A DNA stretch of 48,094 nt from CAYWEP01 sp964457405 (GCA_964457405.1 CAYWEP010000002.1:1-48094); one strand, 5' to 3'; shown: positions 37,547 to 46,720, counted from the stretch's first letter. Notes: a model not told the origin generated them from the sequence alone. Numbers and translations: made by a program.

Positions 37547-39575
37547 GAAAGGATGCAATCAAGAGCGCAACGATATTGATGACTTTTATCATCGGGTTAA
37601 TCGCAGGACCGGCAGTGTCCTTATACGGATCACCGACCGTATCTCCGGTGACTGCAGCTTGATGCGCAAAGCTTCCTTTGCCGCCTAAGAATCCCTGCTC
37701 AATGTATTTTTTTGCATTGTCCCATGCAGCTCCACCAGTGGTCATGGAAATAGCGATAAAAAGCCCTGTTATGATTGATCCAACGAGCATTCCCCCGAGC
37801 GCTATTGGTCCGAGTATAAAACCAACCAAAAGAGGTGCTGCAACAATAATAACCGTTGGAAGAATCATTTCGCGAATTGCCGCTTTAGTGACGATGTCGA
37901 CGGCGCGTCCATACTCGGGTTTGGCTTTCCCTTGCATGATGCCTTTTATTTCTTTAAATTGTCGTCTTACCTCATTCACGACCGCAACACTCGCTTTGCC
38001 GACAGCCTCCATAGCGAGCGCTGCAAAGAAATACGGCAACGCACCGCCGAGGAAAAGACCGATTAACACCCTCGGATCTGAGAGTGAGAAGGTTAGCGGT
38101 AATCCGTTATTTCCGGCGCTCAGTTCTTGGGTGTATGAAGCAAAGAGCACTAACGCCGCGAGCCCGGCAGAACCGATGGCGTACGCTTTGGTGATGGCTT
38201 TTGTCGTATTGCCGACTGCATCCAGGGGATCAGTAATCTTTCGTACTTTTTCATCAAGGCCGGCCATTTCTGCGATACCGCCTGCGTTGTCTGTTATCGG
38301 TCCGAATGCATCAATAGCAACGATAATGCCGGTAAGCGAGAGCATACTCATAGCGGCGATGGCAATGCCATAGAGTCCGGCAAGGTGAAAGCTAAGAAAT
38401 ATGCCAAGACAGATAAGAAGGATCGGCGCGAGCGTTGACTTCATAGATACCGCAAGCCCGGCGATGACATTTGTTCCGTGTCCCGTGTTTGAGGCGTTGG
38501 CGATGCTTTTTACTGGATTAAAATTTTTTGACGTGAAATACTCGGTGATCGCGACCATGCCGATTGTTGTCACCAGCCCAATAATGCCACTGTAAAAAAG
38601 GCTCATTGCCGAGATGTGATTCAGTCCCTCCGGAAAAAGAGCTGTTGTGACAAAGTACATGCCGATGAACGCGAGAACGCATGCCGCGCCAAGGCCGGCA
38701 TACAGCGCAGCCATAATTGATTTTCCTCGTAGCTTTACAAACCACGTGCCGACAACACTTGCGAGGATTGAAACTGCACCGATTAGGAGCGGGTAGACCA
38801 ATACCGCCTGATTGCCAGGAAACAACAAATTACCAAGAATGATTGCAGCGACCGCTGTTATGACGTAGGTTTCAAATAAATCAGCTGCCATGCCTGCGTC
38901 ATCACCGACGTTGTCGCCCACCAAATCAGCAATAACACCAGGATTTCGTGGATCATCCTCTGGTATCTCTTTCTCAATTTTCCCAACCATATCTGTTCCA
39001 ACGTCTGCACCCTTGGTGTAGATTCCCCCACCTAATCTGGCAAAAACTGAGATAAGTGAGCTGCCAAATCCTAATGCAACAAGCGGCTTAAGGGACGCTT
39101 CTTGGAAAACAACATTACTCATCATAATAAAGACAACAAGCGAGAGGAGTGCTAGGCCCGCGACCATGAGTCCTGTGACTGCGCCGCCTGAGAAAGCAAG
39201 TGAGAATGCTTTTGCTAAACCATTTTTTGCCGCTTGTGCTGTTCGTATGTTTGCGCGTACAGCAACGCTCATGCCAATAACGCCTGCAACTGCGGATGCG
39301 ATAGCGCCGATAGCAAACCCAAGTGCCGTGAGAAAGTTAAAGGCAAGATACAGGATAACGAAGATGACAACGCCTATAAACGCAACAACCATGTATTGAC
39401 GCTTCATATACGCGACTGCTCCTTCTGCGATTGCATCGGCAATCACATTCATCTTTTCGTCTCCACGCGGGTGGCTTAAGACACGTGAAGTTAAGTAAAT
39501 CCCGTAGACGATGGAGAGGATGCTTGCTCCAATAATAAGAGCAGAGGCGTTATGTAATAAAAAAGATACATTCAT
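37539..39575 (-). CDS. hppA: Membrane-bound proton-translocating pyrophosphatase
   Basis: A 678-residue membrane pyrophosphatase with about 16 helices. The catalytic segment has GADVGTDMVGKIEKEIPEDD and DNVGDDAGMAADLFE in the first half, plus ASNTGHGTNVIAG and DAFGPITDNAGGIAEMAG. It hydrolyses pyrophosphate and pumps cations. The subtype position in GNTTKA is lysine, which in this family marks the potassium-independent, proton-pumping class. I chose the ATG at 39575 because NVSFLLHN begins the first helix. TTGATT-17-TATAAT (39590-39618) lies 14 bases upstream. It sits between gyrB and gyrA, all leftward. It could recover energy from pyrophosphate in a fermentative cell. Confidence 0.95.
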   Translation of the reverse strand: MNVSFLLHNASALIIGASILSIVYGIYLTSRVLSHPRGDEKMNVIADAIAEGAVAYMKRQYMVVAFIGVVIFVILYLAFNFLTALGFAIGAIASAVAGVIGMSVAVRANIRTAQAAKNGLAKAFSLAFSGGAVTGLMVAGLALLSLVVFIMMSNVVFQEASLKPLVALGFGSSLISVFARLGGGIYTKGADVGTDMVGKIEKEIPEDDPRNPGVIADLVGDNVGDDAGMAADLFETYVITAVAAIILGNLLFPGNQAVLVYPLLIGAVSILASVVGTWFVKLRGKSIMAALYAGLGAACVLAFIGMYFVTTALFPEGLNHISAMSLFYSGIIGLVTTIGMVAITEYFTSKNFNPVKSIANASNTGHGTNVIAGLAVSMKSTLAPILLICLGIFLSFHLAGLYGIAIAAMSMLSLTGIIVAIDAFGPITDNAGGIAEMAGLDEKVRKITDPLDAVGNTTKAITKAYAIGSAGLAALVLFASYTQELSAGNNGLPLTFSLSDPRVLIGLFLGGALPYFFAALAMEAVGKASVAVVNEVRRQFKEIKGIMQGKAKPEYGRAVDIVTKAAIREMILPTVIIVAAPLLVGFILGPIALGGMLVGSIITGLFIAISMTTGGAAWDNAKKYIEQGFLGGKGSFAHQAAVTGDTVGDPYKDTAGPAINPMIKVINIVALLIASFLI

Positions 39576-39589
39576 CGTGCTCAACAATA

Positions 39590-39618
39590 ATTATATAATA
39601 GGCGGAGCATAAAATCAA
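39590..39618 (-). promoter_or_regulatory. Promoter of hppA
   Basis: On the minus strand TTGATT (39613-39618) and TATAAT (39590-39595) are 17 bases apart. The -35 box lies inside a CAAAAGTTAGAAG repeat like those at 31468 and 44298, so the repeat contributes promoter sequence. Confidence 0.7.
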
Positions 39619-39635
39619 AAGTTAGAAGTTTTGAA

Positions 39636-41591
39636 TTAAATGTCCAGCGTGGCTGTTATCGCATTCATTGTAATAAATGCTTTTCTCGGTGGTACTTCGT
39701 CCCCCATGAGCATGGTAAAGACAGCGTCTGCTTCTTCCGCGTCTTCGATTGAGACTTGTTTTAAAATTCTATTGACAGGATTCATTGTCGTTTCCCATAA
39801 TTGTTCCGGATTCATCTCTCCCAATCCTTTATATCTTTGTATCGTTATGTTGGCATTGCCGTTTTTCATTTCTTTGAGTACCGCATCTTTTTCGCCATCA
39901 TTATAGGCATATCGTACATCTTTTCCCCGCTGGAGTTTATACAAAGGCGGCATGGCAACGTAGAGATATCCTTGTTTAATGACCTCTGGTAAATGTCTAT
40001 AGAAAAAAGTCAGAATTAATGTCTCAATATGTTCCCCGTCGACATCGGCGTCAGTCATTATAATGACCCGGTGATAACGGAGCTTATCAAAATTTACTGT
40101 CTCGCCTATTCCCATGCCCAGCGCAATGATAAGATTTTTTAACTCTTCATGTTCAATAATTTTATCCAACCGAGCCCGTTCGGTGTTCAAAATTTTTCCT
40201 CCAATCGGCAAAATTGCCTGAAATTTACGGTCTCTTCCCTGCTTTGCGCTTCCCCCCGCTGAATCGCCCTCGACTATATACAGCTCTGATATACTCGCGT
40301 CTTTCTCCTGGCAATCGGCGAGTTTTCCAGGGAGCGTTGACCCTTCAAGCGCTCCTTTTCGGATGATCGCTTCTTTTGCTGCTTTGGCTGCCAGGCGCGC
40401 TTTTGCGGCGAGATATACTTTTTCTAATATCCGTCGTGCATCAGCGGGATTTTCTTCAAAGTAGACAGATAGACCTTCTTTGACGATCTGCTGGACAAGT
40501 GGCTGGATCTCAGAATTTCCTAACTTTCCTTTGGTTTGTCCTTCAAATTGAATTCTGTCCTGGGGCATTTTGACAAAGACGACAGCTGTTAGTCCTTCCC
40601 TCGTATCGTCTCCGACAATCGCATCGTTTTCTTCCTTAAGACTTCCGATTCGTTTGCCATAGTCATTGACTGCGCGCGTTAACGCCATACGAAAGCCGGT
40701 AAGATGTGTTCCGCCATTCACAGTATTGATAACATTGACGTACGATTCAACGTTCTCGGTATAGGTATTATTGTATTGCATTGCTACTTCGACCTCGACA
40801 TCTCCCTCATGCTTACTAATATAGATGACGCTATGTTGTGGCTCTTTATTTTCATTAATTTTTTCAATGAGCGAGCGGATACCACCTTCAAAATAGTAAT
40901 TAACCTCATTGACTTCTTCCTCGCGTTGATCTACCAAGTGGAAATAAAGCTTTGGTACGAGATACGCGCGTTCCCGAATGGCTTTTTTAATCATGTCAAA
41001 TTCCCAGCCAACATTTGTCCCGAAAATCTTCTTGTCTGGGAGAAATGTCACGGTGGTGCCGGATTTTCGCTCAGGGATTGTCGTTGGTAGATATGATTCC
41101 TTTACAACAGATACATCTGTCCTTGGTTTTCCTACCTTGTATTCCTGTCTGTAAATTCTACCATCTCGCTTGACCTCAACCCACAGCCATTCAGAGAGTG
41201 CGTTTACGACTGATGATCCAACGCCATGCAATCCTCCTGAAATTTTATATGCAGACCCGCCGAATTTTGCGCCTGCGTGCAGCTTTGTCATAACAATCTC
41301 GAGTGCTGATTTCTTAAACTGCGGCATAATATCAACCGGAATACCGCGGCCGTCATCTGTAATTGTTGCAGAGTTGTCCTTATTGAGGATGATCCAGACA
41401 TTTTTTGCATATCCTGCCAACGCCTCGTCCACTGCATTGTCAATAATTTCGCGCAGCGACTCATGCAGACCCATAATGTCTGTAGAGCCGATATACATAC
41501 CCGGACGTTTGCGAACAGGCTCCAAGCCTTCTAAGACTTGGATTTGTTGAGCTGAATATTCCGGAGATTTTGGTGGTTTTTGTGACGCCAT
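39636..41591 (-). CDS. gyrB: DNA gyrase subunit B
   Basis: A 651-residue type II topoisomerase ATPase subunit. The GHKL ATPase motifs are REIIDNAVDEALAGYA, DDGRGIP and GGLHGVGSSVVNALS. The TOPRIM domain has EGDSAGGSAKQGRDR with the PIGGKILNTE segment and TDADVDG. The C-terminal MNPEQLWETTMNP closes it. It pairs with GyrA to supercoil DNA. The region between TOPRIM and the C-terminus is short, as in most non-gammaproteobacterial GyrB. TATAAT ends 8 bases before the ATG and no Shine-Dalgarno sequence is seen, so the messenger should be leaderless. No repeat insertion is found in this gene, unlike gyrA. Confidence 0.97.
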   Translation of the reverse strand: MASQKPPKSPEYSAQQIQVLEGLEPVRKRPGMYIGSTDIMGLHESLREIIDNAVDEALAGYAKNVWIILNKDNSATITDDGRGIPVDIMPQFKKSALEIVMTKLHAGAKFGGSAYKISGGLHGVGSSVVNALSEWLWVEVKRDGRIYRQEYKVGKPRTDVSVVKESYLPTTIPERKSGTTVTFLPDKKIFGTNVGWEFDMIKKAIRERAYLVPKLYFHLVDQREEEVNEVNYYFEGGIRSLIEKINENKEPQHSVIYISKHEGDVEVEVAMQYNNTYTENVESYVNVINTVNGGTHLTGFRMALTRAVNDYGKRIGSLKEENDAIVGDDTREGLTAVVFVKMPQDRIQFEGQTKGKLGNSEIQPLVQQIVKEGLSVYFEENPADARRILEKVYLAAKARLAAKAAKEAIIRKGALEGSTLPGKLADCQEKDASISELYIVEGDSAGGSAKQGRDRKFQAILPIGGKILNTERARLDKIIEHEELKNLIIALGMGIGETVNFDKLRYHRVIIMTDADVDGEHIETLILTFFYRHLPEVIKQGYLYVAMPPLYKLQRGKDVRYAYNDGEKDAVLKEMKNGNANITIQRYKGLGEMNPEQLWETTMNPVNRILKQVSIEDAEEADAVFTMLMGDEVPPRKAFITMNAITATLDI

Positions 41592-41599
41592 TACTGTCT

Positions 41600-41628
41600 A
41601 TTATAGCGAATTTTTCGATCACTTACAA
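41600..41628 (-). promoter_or_regulatory. Promoter of gyrB
   Basis: On the minus strand TTGTAA (41623-41628) and TATAAT (41600-41605) are 17 bases apart, and the ATG is 8 bases after the -10 element. Confidence 0.78.
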
Positions 41629-41648
41629 CCCTTTTTGCGTTATGGTAA

Positions 41649-42374
41649 CTATGTTTGAGTATTGTTACGTAGTGTTAAGAACATCGTTTCAAGCTGGAGG
41701 CGGGCATTAGCATTTGTCGTTTTGAGAATAGTATATGTATCGGTTAGTTTTCTTAAAAGAGAAACAAGCGCACCGTTTCGATACGTGTCCTTTTGAGAAA
41801 GAGTCTTTATGAGGAGCGTTCTTGCTACAAGGATAGCTTTTTCAAGCCATTCTATTGCGTGTTGTTTGTTTTTACTCAAATCCTGTGCAAGCCTCAAACT
41901 TTCACCGATTGAGTGTTCGGGAAGTTTGCGGGTGAGTATCTCGAATGCTTTTTTGTCATCGTCAAGCAGGACCTTAGGACTTGATGAAATCGATATTATT
42001 TTGCATCGGGAAAGGATTGTTTTCAGAAGTATGTCTTTTCGCTCCGTCGTTAAGATGATTAAGGTATTATTCGGCGGCTCTTCAAGGACTTTCAGTAATG
42101 CGTTTTGTGCAGGAATTGTTAAGCTTTCCGCATTTTGCATGATAAGCGCTTTCATCTCTCCCCGTAACGGCTTAAGAAACAGTTTTTGTTTGAGGAGTTT
42201 GATATCGGAAACACCGATAGATACATCGGTCTTAGTCGGGCTTTCGGAATCGGCTGATCTTTCAGGGGAAAAGACGGTAATATCCAAAGAATCAATGCCT
42301 GCGTCTTGGCAGATCTTCATTGCCTCCTCTATCTGCTTTTTTTCATTAGCGCCTTCGATGACAAAACTTGTCAT
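41649..42374 (-). CDS. holB: DNA polymerase III delta'-like subunit
   Basis: A 241-residue protein with the clamp-loader AAA+ remnants expected of delta'. ALIMQNAESLTIPAQNALLKVLEEPPNNTLIILTT spans Walker B-like and sensor 1 regions, then ILSRCKIISI follows. It lacks the Walker A loop and zinc cysteines of DnaX, as delta' does. It would hold the sliding-clamp loader together. The ATG at 42374 fits MTSFVIEGAN. A GTG at 42386 is in frame. It is divergent from pilB across a spacer with two GC-rich palindromes. DSLD in its sequence is not an acyl-carrier motif, given the fold. Confidence 0.8.
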   Translation of the reverse strand: MTSFVIEGANEKKQIEEAMKICQDAGIDSLDITVFSPERSADSESPTKTDVSIGVSDIKLLKQKLFLKPLRGEMKALIMQNAESLTIPAQNALLKVLEEPPNNTLIILTTERKDILLKTILSRCKIISISSSPKVLLDDDKKAFEILTRKLPEHSIGESLRLAQDLSKNKQHAIEWLEKAILVARTLLIKTLSQKDTYRNGALVSLLRKLTDTYTILKTTNANARLQLETMFLTLRNNTQT

Positions 42375-42410
42375 ATTCTTGTCCACCCTATCTTAGCACT
42401 CAGCTTTTCA

Positions 42411-42478
42411 TCCGCCAGCTGGCGGAACGCTTCGTGCTGCGATAGTTGGTGGACTGCGTCGTCCCGCCAAGGCGGGAC
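42411..42478. repeat. Two GC-rich palindromes in the holB-pilB spacer
   Basis: TCCGCCAGCTGGCGGA (42411-42426) is a perfect palindrome related to 9057-9072 and 13592-13609. GTCCCGCC-AA-GGCGGGAC (42461-42478) is a second, lying 4 bases before the -35 box of the pilB promoter. Confidence 0.8.
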
Positions 42479-42481
42479 TCC

Positions 42482-42510
42482 TTGCATTATACTCGCTTTT
42501 TTCCTACTAT
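42482..42510 (+). promoter_or_regulatory. Promoter of the type IV pilus operon
   Basis: TTGCAT (42482-42487) and TACTAT (42505-42510) are 17 bases apart. The ATG at 42518 is 7 bases later. This fixes the PilB start, as an earlier in-frame start at 42446 would precede transcription. Confidence 0.7.
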
Positions 42511-42517
42511 TGTAGTA

Positions 42518-44293
42518 ATGCCTGGTTCTCCGACAACCATTTCTGATTTCAGTGCGAAAAGTGATACTGTCACAGCCAATATTTCTTTTTCCGAAAATAA
42601 ATCTCTCTTGGATGTCCTTCTTGAGGAACGACTGGTAACGCAGGAACAGTATAACGACATCAAAGTAAAAAGTGCGAGCCAGGGCACATCGACAGATGCG
42701 ATGCTTGAGCAGATGCGGATTGTCCCTGAGGATAAGCTTGCGGAAGCAAAGGCCAGGACGCTCGGCGTTCCCTTTGTTTCGCTATCCGGAACATCGTTTT
42801 CTCCTCAAGCGCTGACGCTGCTTTCTAGAGCGGTTGTCGAGCGTTTTTCTCTCGTGCCGTTTTTCTACGATGACAGTACAAAAACACTCTCAATTGCCAT
42901 GGCAAACCCTGTCGATTTGGATGCTATCGCATTTGTCAGGCAGAAAACAGGACTGAATATTAAGGCATTTGCCGCATCGCCTCGGGAGGTGAAAGCCGCA
43001 ATTGGCGAGCAATACCGACAGGCACTGGTCGGGCAGGTTGGCGAGGCGATTAAGGAAACGGAAGAATATACTACCGAGCGTACAGTCGACAGCACACAGA
43101 TTGCACAAATCATAAAAGAGGCGCCGATTGCAAAAATTGTCTCGACGATCCTTGAGTATGCAGTCACAAGTCGCGCATCAGATGTCCATATAGAGCCTCA
43201 GGAAGACAGAGTACGGGTTCGGTATAGAATCGACGGTATTTTGTACGATAAGCTTTCCCTTCCGAAAAATGTTCAGGAGGCTGTCATTTCCCGCACAAAA
43301 ATTCTCGCCGAAATGAAAATTGATGAGCATCGAGCTCCCCAGGACGGACGGTTTAATTTTAAAGTCGGAGATGAAGAAGTCGACCTTCGTATTTCCCTTA
43401 TCCCGACTTCGAATGGGGAAAAAATCGTTATGAGGCTCCTTCGTAAGGCAGGCGGGATTCCTTCTTTATCCGAACTTGGCCTTACAGGTACTGCGTTGCG
43501 AAATCTTGAGACATCCATTCTAAAGCCGCACGGCATCATCATCGTCTGCGGTCCAACAGGATCCGGAAAAACGACGACTCTCTACGCTGTTCTCTCGCGT
43601 CTTAATACGACACGGGTAAATATCGTCTCGCTTGAAGATCCTGTGGAATATGAGATACATGGCGTGAATCAGGTCCAGATCAATCCCGCCGTGGGGCTGA
43701 CGTTTGCCTCGGGACTTCGATCGTTTCTCAGGCAGGATCCAAATATTATCCTGGTTGGAGAGATTAGAGATACGGAGACAACCGATCTCGCGCTTCAGGC
43801 ATCCTTGACCGGCCATCTGGTCTTTTCAACGCTCCATACGTCAAATGCTTCAGGAGCGCTGCCGCGTTTGCTTGATTTGGGGGCAGAAAATTTTCTCCTT
43901 GCTTCGACAATCAATGCAATTGTCGGGCAACGAATCGTCAGGAGGATTTGTAACTATTGCAAGGAAAGTTTTGTACCGCCACAGCAACTCGTTGAGGAAA
44001 TAAAGCATATTCTCGGAAATCTCTATAAGGAAAACGTAAACGGTCCTGTTTTGTATAAAGGAAAAGGGTGTGATGAGTGTGGACTCTCAGGCTATAGCGG
44101 GCGAATCGGCATTTTTGAGGTTTTGCCTGTGACAGAAAAAATGGCACGACTCATTTTGCAGCGAACAGACAGTGCGACATTTGAGAGAGAGGCGGTTGCG
44201 GAGGGAATGATTACATTAAAGCAGGACGGGTATTTAAAGGTGCTGCAAGGCATAACGACGATTGAGGAAGTTATACGGGTCGCACAGGAATAA
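42518..44293 (+). CDS. pilB: Type IV pilus assembly ATPase PilB (GspE/PulE family)
   Basis: A 591-residue secretion ATPase. An N-terminal MshEN-type domain (LLDVLLEERLVTQEQYNDI, then ARTLGVPFVSLSG) occupies about residues 25-150. The motor domain has Walker A GPTGSGKTTTLY (about 345-356), the Asp box SLEDPVEYE, Walker B ILVGEIRDTETTDLA and the His box GHLVFSTLHT. A four-cysteine zinc module (CNYC near 478 and CDECG near 518) is typical of GspE/PilB. It powers pilin polymerisation at the inner membrane with PilC. It is first of a five-gene pilus unit. Start and leaderless promoter are described separately. Confidence 0.96.
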   Translation: MPGSPTTISDFSAKSDTVTANISFSENKSLLDVLLEERLVTQEQYNDIKVKSASQGTSTDAMLEQMRIVPEDKLAEAKARTLGVPFVSLSGTSFSPQALTLLSRAVVERFSLVPFFYDDSTKTLSIAMANPVDLDAIAFVRQKTGLNIKAFAASPREVKAAIGEQYRQALVGQVGEAIKETEEYTTERTVDSTQIAQIIKEAPIAKIVSTILEYAVTSRASDVHIEPQEDRVRVRYRIDGILYDKLSLPKNVQEAVISRTKILAEMKIDEHRAPQDGRFNFKVGDEEVDLRISLIPTSNGEKIVMRLLRKAGGIPSLSELGLTGTALRNLETSILKPHGIIIVCGPTGSGKTTTLYAVLSRLNTTRVNIVSLEDPVEYEIHGVNQVQINPAVGLTFASGLRSFLRQDPNIILVGEIRDTETTDLALQASLTGHLVFSTLHTSNASGALPRLLDLGAENFLLASTINAIVGQRIVRRICNYCKESFVPPQQLVEEIKHILGNLYKENVNGPVLYKGKGCDECGLSGYSGRIGIFEVLPVTEKMARLILQRTDSATFEREAVAEGMITLKQDGYLKVLQGITTIEEVIRVAQE

Positions 44294-44340
44294 TATTAAG
44301 TCAAAAGTGAGAAGGGTACTACTTTTAACTTTTGCCTTTT
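44294..44340. repeat. AAGTCAAAAGT inverted repeat between pilB and pilT
   Basis: AAGTCAAAAGT (44298-44308) and ACTTTTAACTT (44321-44331) form imperfect arms. The left word is identical to 31468-31478, and a close relative lies at 39614-39630. Confidence 0.65.
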
Positions 44341-44358
44341 GAGTTTTGCATTGCGTGT

Positions 44359-45441
44359 ATGAGCATACAAGATTTGTTGACATTAACAATTGATAATAAA
44401 GCTTCAGACCTTCACCTTCTGGTAGGGGTTTCTCCGTCTTTGCGCATTGACGGAGAGCTTCGGGGTCTTCCGAACATGCCGGCACTAACAAGAAACGACA
44501 TTGAAGCGATGATTTTTTCTCTCTTAACGCCCGAGCAAAAAGAATTACTTATCGCAAATAAAGAGCTTGACTTTTCTATCGGATTTGGCGGAGGTTTGTA
44601 CGGGAACGCAGGGAGATTTCGTGTAAATGCATATTTTCAAAGAGGATATTTATCAGCGGCATTTCGCTACCTGCCTCAAAGGATCCGGACAATTGAAGAG
44701 CTTCATTTGCCCACCGTGTGTCACCGTTTTGCGAATCTGAAGCAGGGGTTTGTCCTGGTGACCGGGCCGACAGGGCATGGAAAATCCACAACACTCGCCG
44801 CGATTCTCAGTGAAATCAGTACAACAAAACCATCCCACATCGTCACAATCGAGGATCCGATAGAGTATATTTACCCAACAGGAAGCAGTATTATTTCACA
44901 AAGAGAGATGGGCGCTGACACGCATTCATGGGCTATGGCGCTTCGCTCTGTGCTCCGCGAGGATCCAGATGTTGTGCTTATCGGTGAAATGCGAGATCCT
45001 GAAACAATGCAAGCGGCTATGACGATTGCCGAGACAGGTCACGTTGTATTTGCGACCCTCCATACGAATTCCGCGTCGCGGACGATCGACAGGGTCGTCG
45101 ACTCGTTTCCCGATTACCAGAGAACACAGATACGTACGCAGCTCGCATCGTCCCTTCGCGGTATCATCTCACAACGTTTGTTACCGGTCATAGGCGGCGG
45201 CATGGTGCCTGCGGTTGAGATACTGCTTTCAACCTCGGCGGTAACGAGTAATATCCGCGAGGGAAAAACCCATCTTATTGACTCTATTATTCAGACCTCA
45301 AAAGATGTCGGGATGATGACGATTGAAGAGTCTTTGGCGCAACTAGTTATGGCGGGAACAGTAACGCTTGAGGATGCCAAACGTTATGCGCTGCAGGAAG
45401 ATTCATTCCTGCGCATGGTTGGACGAACGCCGACGAAGTAA
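44359..45441 (+). CDS. pilT: Type IV pilus retraction ATPase PilT
   Basis: A 360-residue retraction motor. The N-terminal PAS-like domain reads MSIQDLLTLTIDNKASDLHLLVGVSPSLRIDG. The motor has Walker A GPTGHGKSTTLA (about 136-147), Asp box TIEDPIEY, Walker B VVLIGEMRDPETMQAAMTIAETGH and His box VFATLHTNSA. The Walker A serine of most PilTs is histidine here. The invariant glycine, lysine and serine remain. The C-terminal IRTQLASSLRGIISQRLLP is typical, and no zinc cysteines are present. It disassembles pili and can drive twitching or DNA uptake. I chose the ATG at 44359, where SIQDLL begins the family alignment. Confidence 0.95.
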   Translation: MSIQDLLTLTIDNKASDLHLLVGVSPSLRIDGELRGLPNMPALTRNDIEAMIFSLLTPEQKELLIANKELDFSIGFGGGLYGNAGRFRVNAYFQRGYLSAAFRYLPQRIRTIEELHLPTVCHRFANLKQGFVLVTGPTGHGKSTTLAAILSEISTTKPSHIVTIEDPIEYIYPTGSSIISQREMGADTHSWAMALRSVLREDPDVVLIGEMRDPETMQAAMTIAETGHVVFATLHTNSASRTIDRVVDSFPDYQRTQIRTQLASSLRGIISQRLLPVIGGGMVPAVEILLSTSAVTSNIREGKTHLIDSIIQTSKDVGMMTIEESLAQLVMAGTVTLEDAKRYALQEDSFLRMVGRTPTK

Positions 45442-45450
45442 GAGTACCAT

Positions 45451-46659
45451 ATGAAGCTTTACTACAAGGCCGTTTCGGAAGATGGAGAAATGTATCGAGG
45501 TTTCCTGGATGCAAAAAATCCCCGGGAAGCTGCGCTGTTTATCCGCCAGCGAGACCTTATTCCGATAATGATCGAAGAAGAATCAAAAACAAATCTTCTT
45601 ATCCTTTTTCGTCGGAAGAGCCAGTTCGGCGCAAGAGATCTCACGTTTTTCACGAGACAACTTGCCTCCATGCTCTCATCCGGACTGACGCTTATGCAGT
45701 CTCTGAACATTCTGAAAAACGAGGTGCAGAATCCGTATAAAGCCGAGGTCATCCAAAAAGTCATTGAAAATATAGAAGAAGGAAAACCCTTTTATATTGC
45801 ATTGTCAAAATACCCGAAGATATTTTCTGACATTTACATTATGGTCGTTAAGGCGGCTGAGGAATCAGGGCTTTTGGATAAAGTACTCCTCCGTCTTGCC
45901 GAAACGCTTGAAAAGCGCGAAAGACTAAAAAGCACCATACGGGCAGCGCTTGTATATCCTGCGATTGTACTCGCGCTTATGGTAGTTGTCATCATAATCA
46001 TGATGGTTTTTGTTGTTCCGCAGCTGACTGTCTTTTATAGTAATTTTGAAAATCTTACGCTCCCTCTTACAACACGGGTTGTTATCGGGCTTTCAAATTT
46101 CATGATCACGTTCTGGCCAATTCTTTTAGGCGGCATAGTGCTTTTCCTCTACCTTTTTAAAAAATGGTATGCAACGAGAGACGGGAGACTGCTCACGGAC
46201 CGTTTTATCCTGATAGTGCCAATCGTTGGAAAATTGATAAAAGAATCGATTATGGCAGATTTTTCCCGCACATTCGGCCTTATGGTCGGTACGGGCTCGC
46301 TTGTCGTTGATTCCTTGCAAAAAACCGCAGATACTATTGGAAATCATTTGTACAAGAACGCAATTTTGGCAGTATCTCAGAAAGTCGTTAGAGGTGTTAC
46401 CATAGGTAACGCAATGGCAAGCACTCCCCTTTTCCCTGCTGTTCTCGTCGAGATGGTAAAAATCGGTGAGCAAACAGGAAAATTGGACGAGTCGCTCATC
46501 CGGATTTCAGAATACTACGAGCATGAGGTTGATCAATCAATAAAAATACTTATGACTGCCTTGGAGCCAGCGATCATTATCGCGCTGGCAGTAGGCGTAG
46601 GCTTTCTCCTCTTTGCTATTTTGACACCGCTGTATAATATACTCTCAGCGCTGCAATAG
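45451..46659 (+). CDS. pilC: Type IV pilus inner-membrane platform protein PilC
   Basis: A 402-residue protein with the two GspF/PilC repeats. Repeat one reads DLTFFTRQLASMLSSGLTLMQSLNIL (about 66-91), then membrane segment about 168-195. Repeat two reads ADFSRTFGLMVGTGSLVVDSLQKTA (about 268-292), followed by VEMVKIGEQTGKLDESLIRIS and a final membrane segment about 373-396. It couples the cytoplasmic ATPases to the growing pilus. An SD-like AAGTAAGAG lies before the ATG. It follows pilT by 9 bases in the operon. Nothing looks truncated. Confidence 0.95.
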   Translation: MKLYYKAVSEDGEMYRGFLDAKNPREAALFIRQRDLIPIMIEEESKTNLLILFRRKSQFGARDLTFFTRQLASMLSSGLTLMQSLNILKNEVQNPYKAEVIQKVIENIEEGKPFYIALSKYPKIFSDIYIMVVKAAEESGLLDKVLLRLAETLEKRERLKSTIRAALVYPAIVLALMVVVIIIMMVFVVPQLTVFYSNFENLTLPLTTRVVIGLSNFMITFWPILLGGIVLFLYLFKKWYATRDGRLLTDRFILIVPIVGKLIKESIMADFSRTFGLMVGTGSLVVDSLQKTADTIGNHLYKNAILAVSQKVVRGVTIGNAMASTPLFPAVLVEMVKIGEQTGKLDESLIRISEYYEHEVDQSIKILMTALEPAIIIALAVGVGFLLFAILTPLYNILSALQ

Positions 46660-46720
46660 TATTCTCGAAGGGTTGACAAAACGAAGCAAAACTGATGTAC
46701 TAAGCAAGAAGGAACGAGAA

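Noticed and set aside
37678..38373. 231-residue open frame antisense to hppA
   Set aside because: Composition mirrors the complementary hydrophobic codons of the pyrophosphatase; no family features.
42311..42322. DSLD motif in the holB product as an acyl-carrier-protein phosphopantetheine site
   Set aside because: The protein is a clamp-loader delta' subunit; the context is not the ACP helix, so it does not fill the missing carrier of the lipid island.
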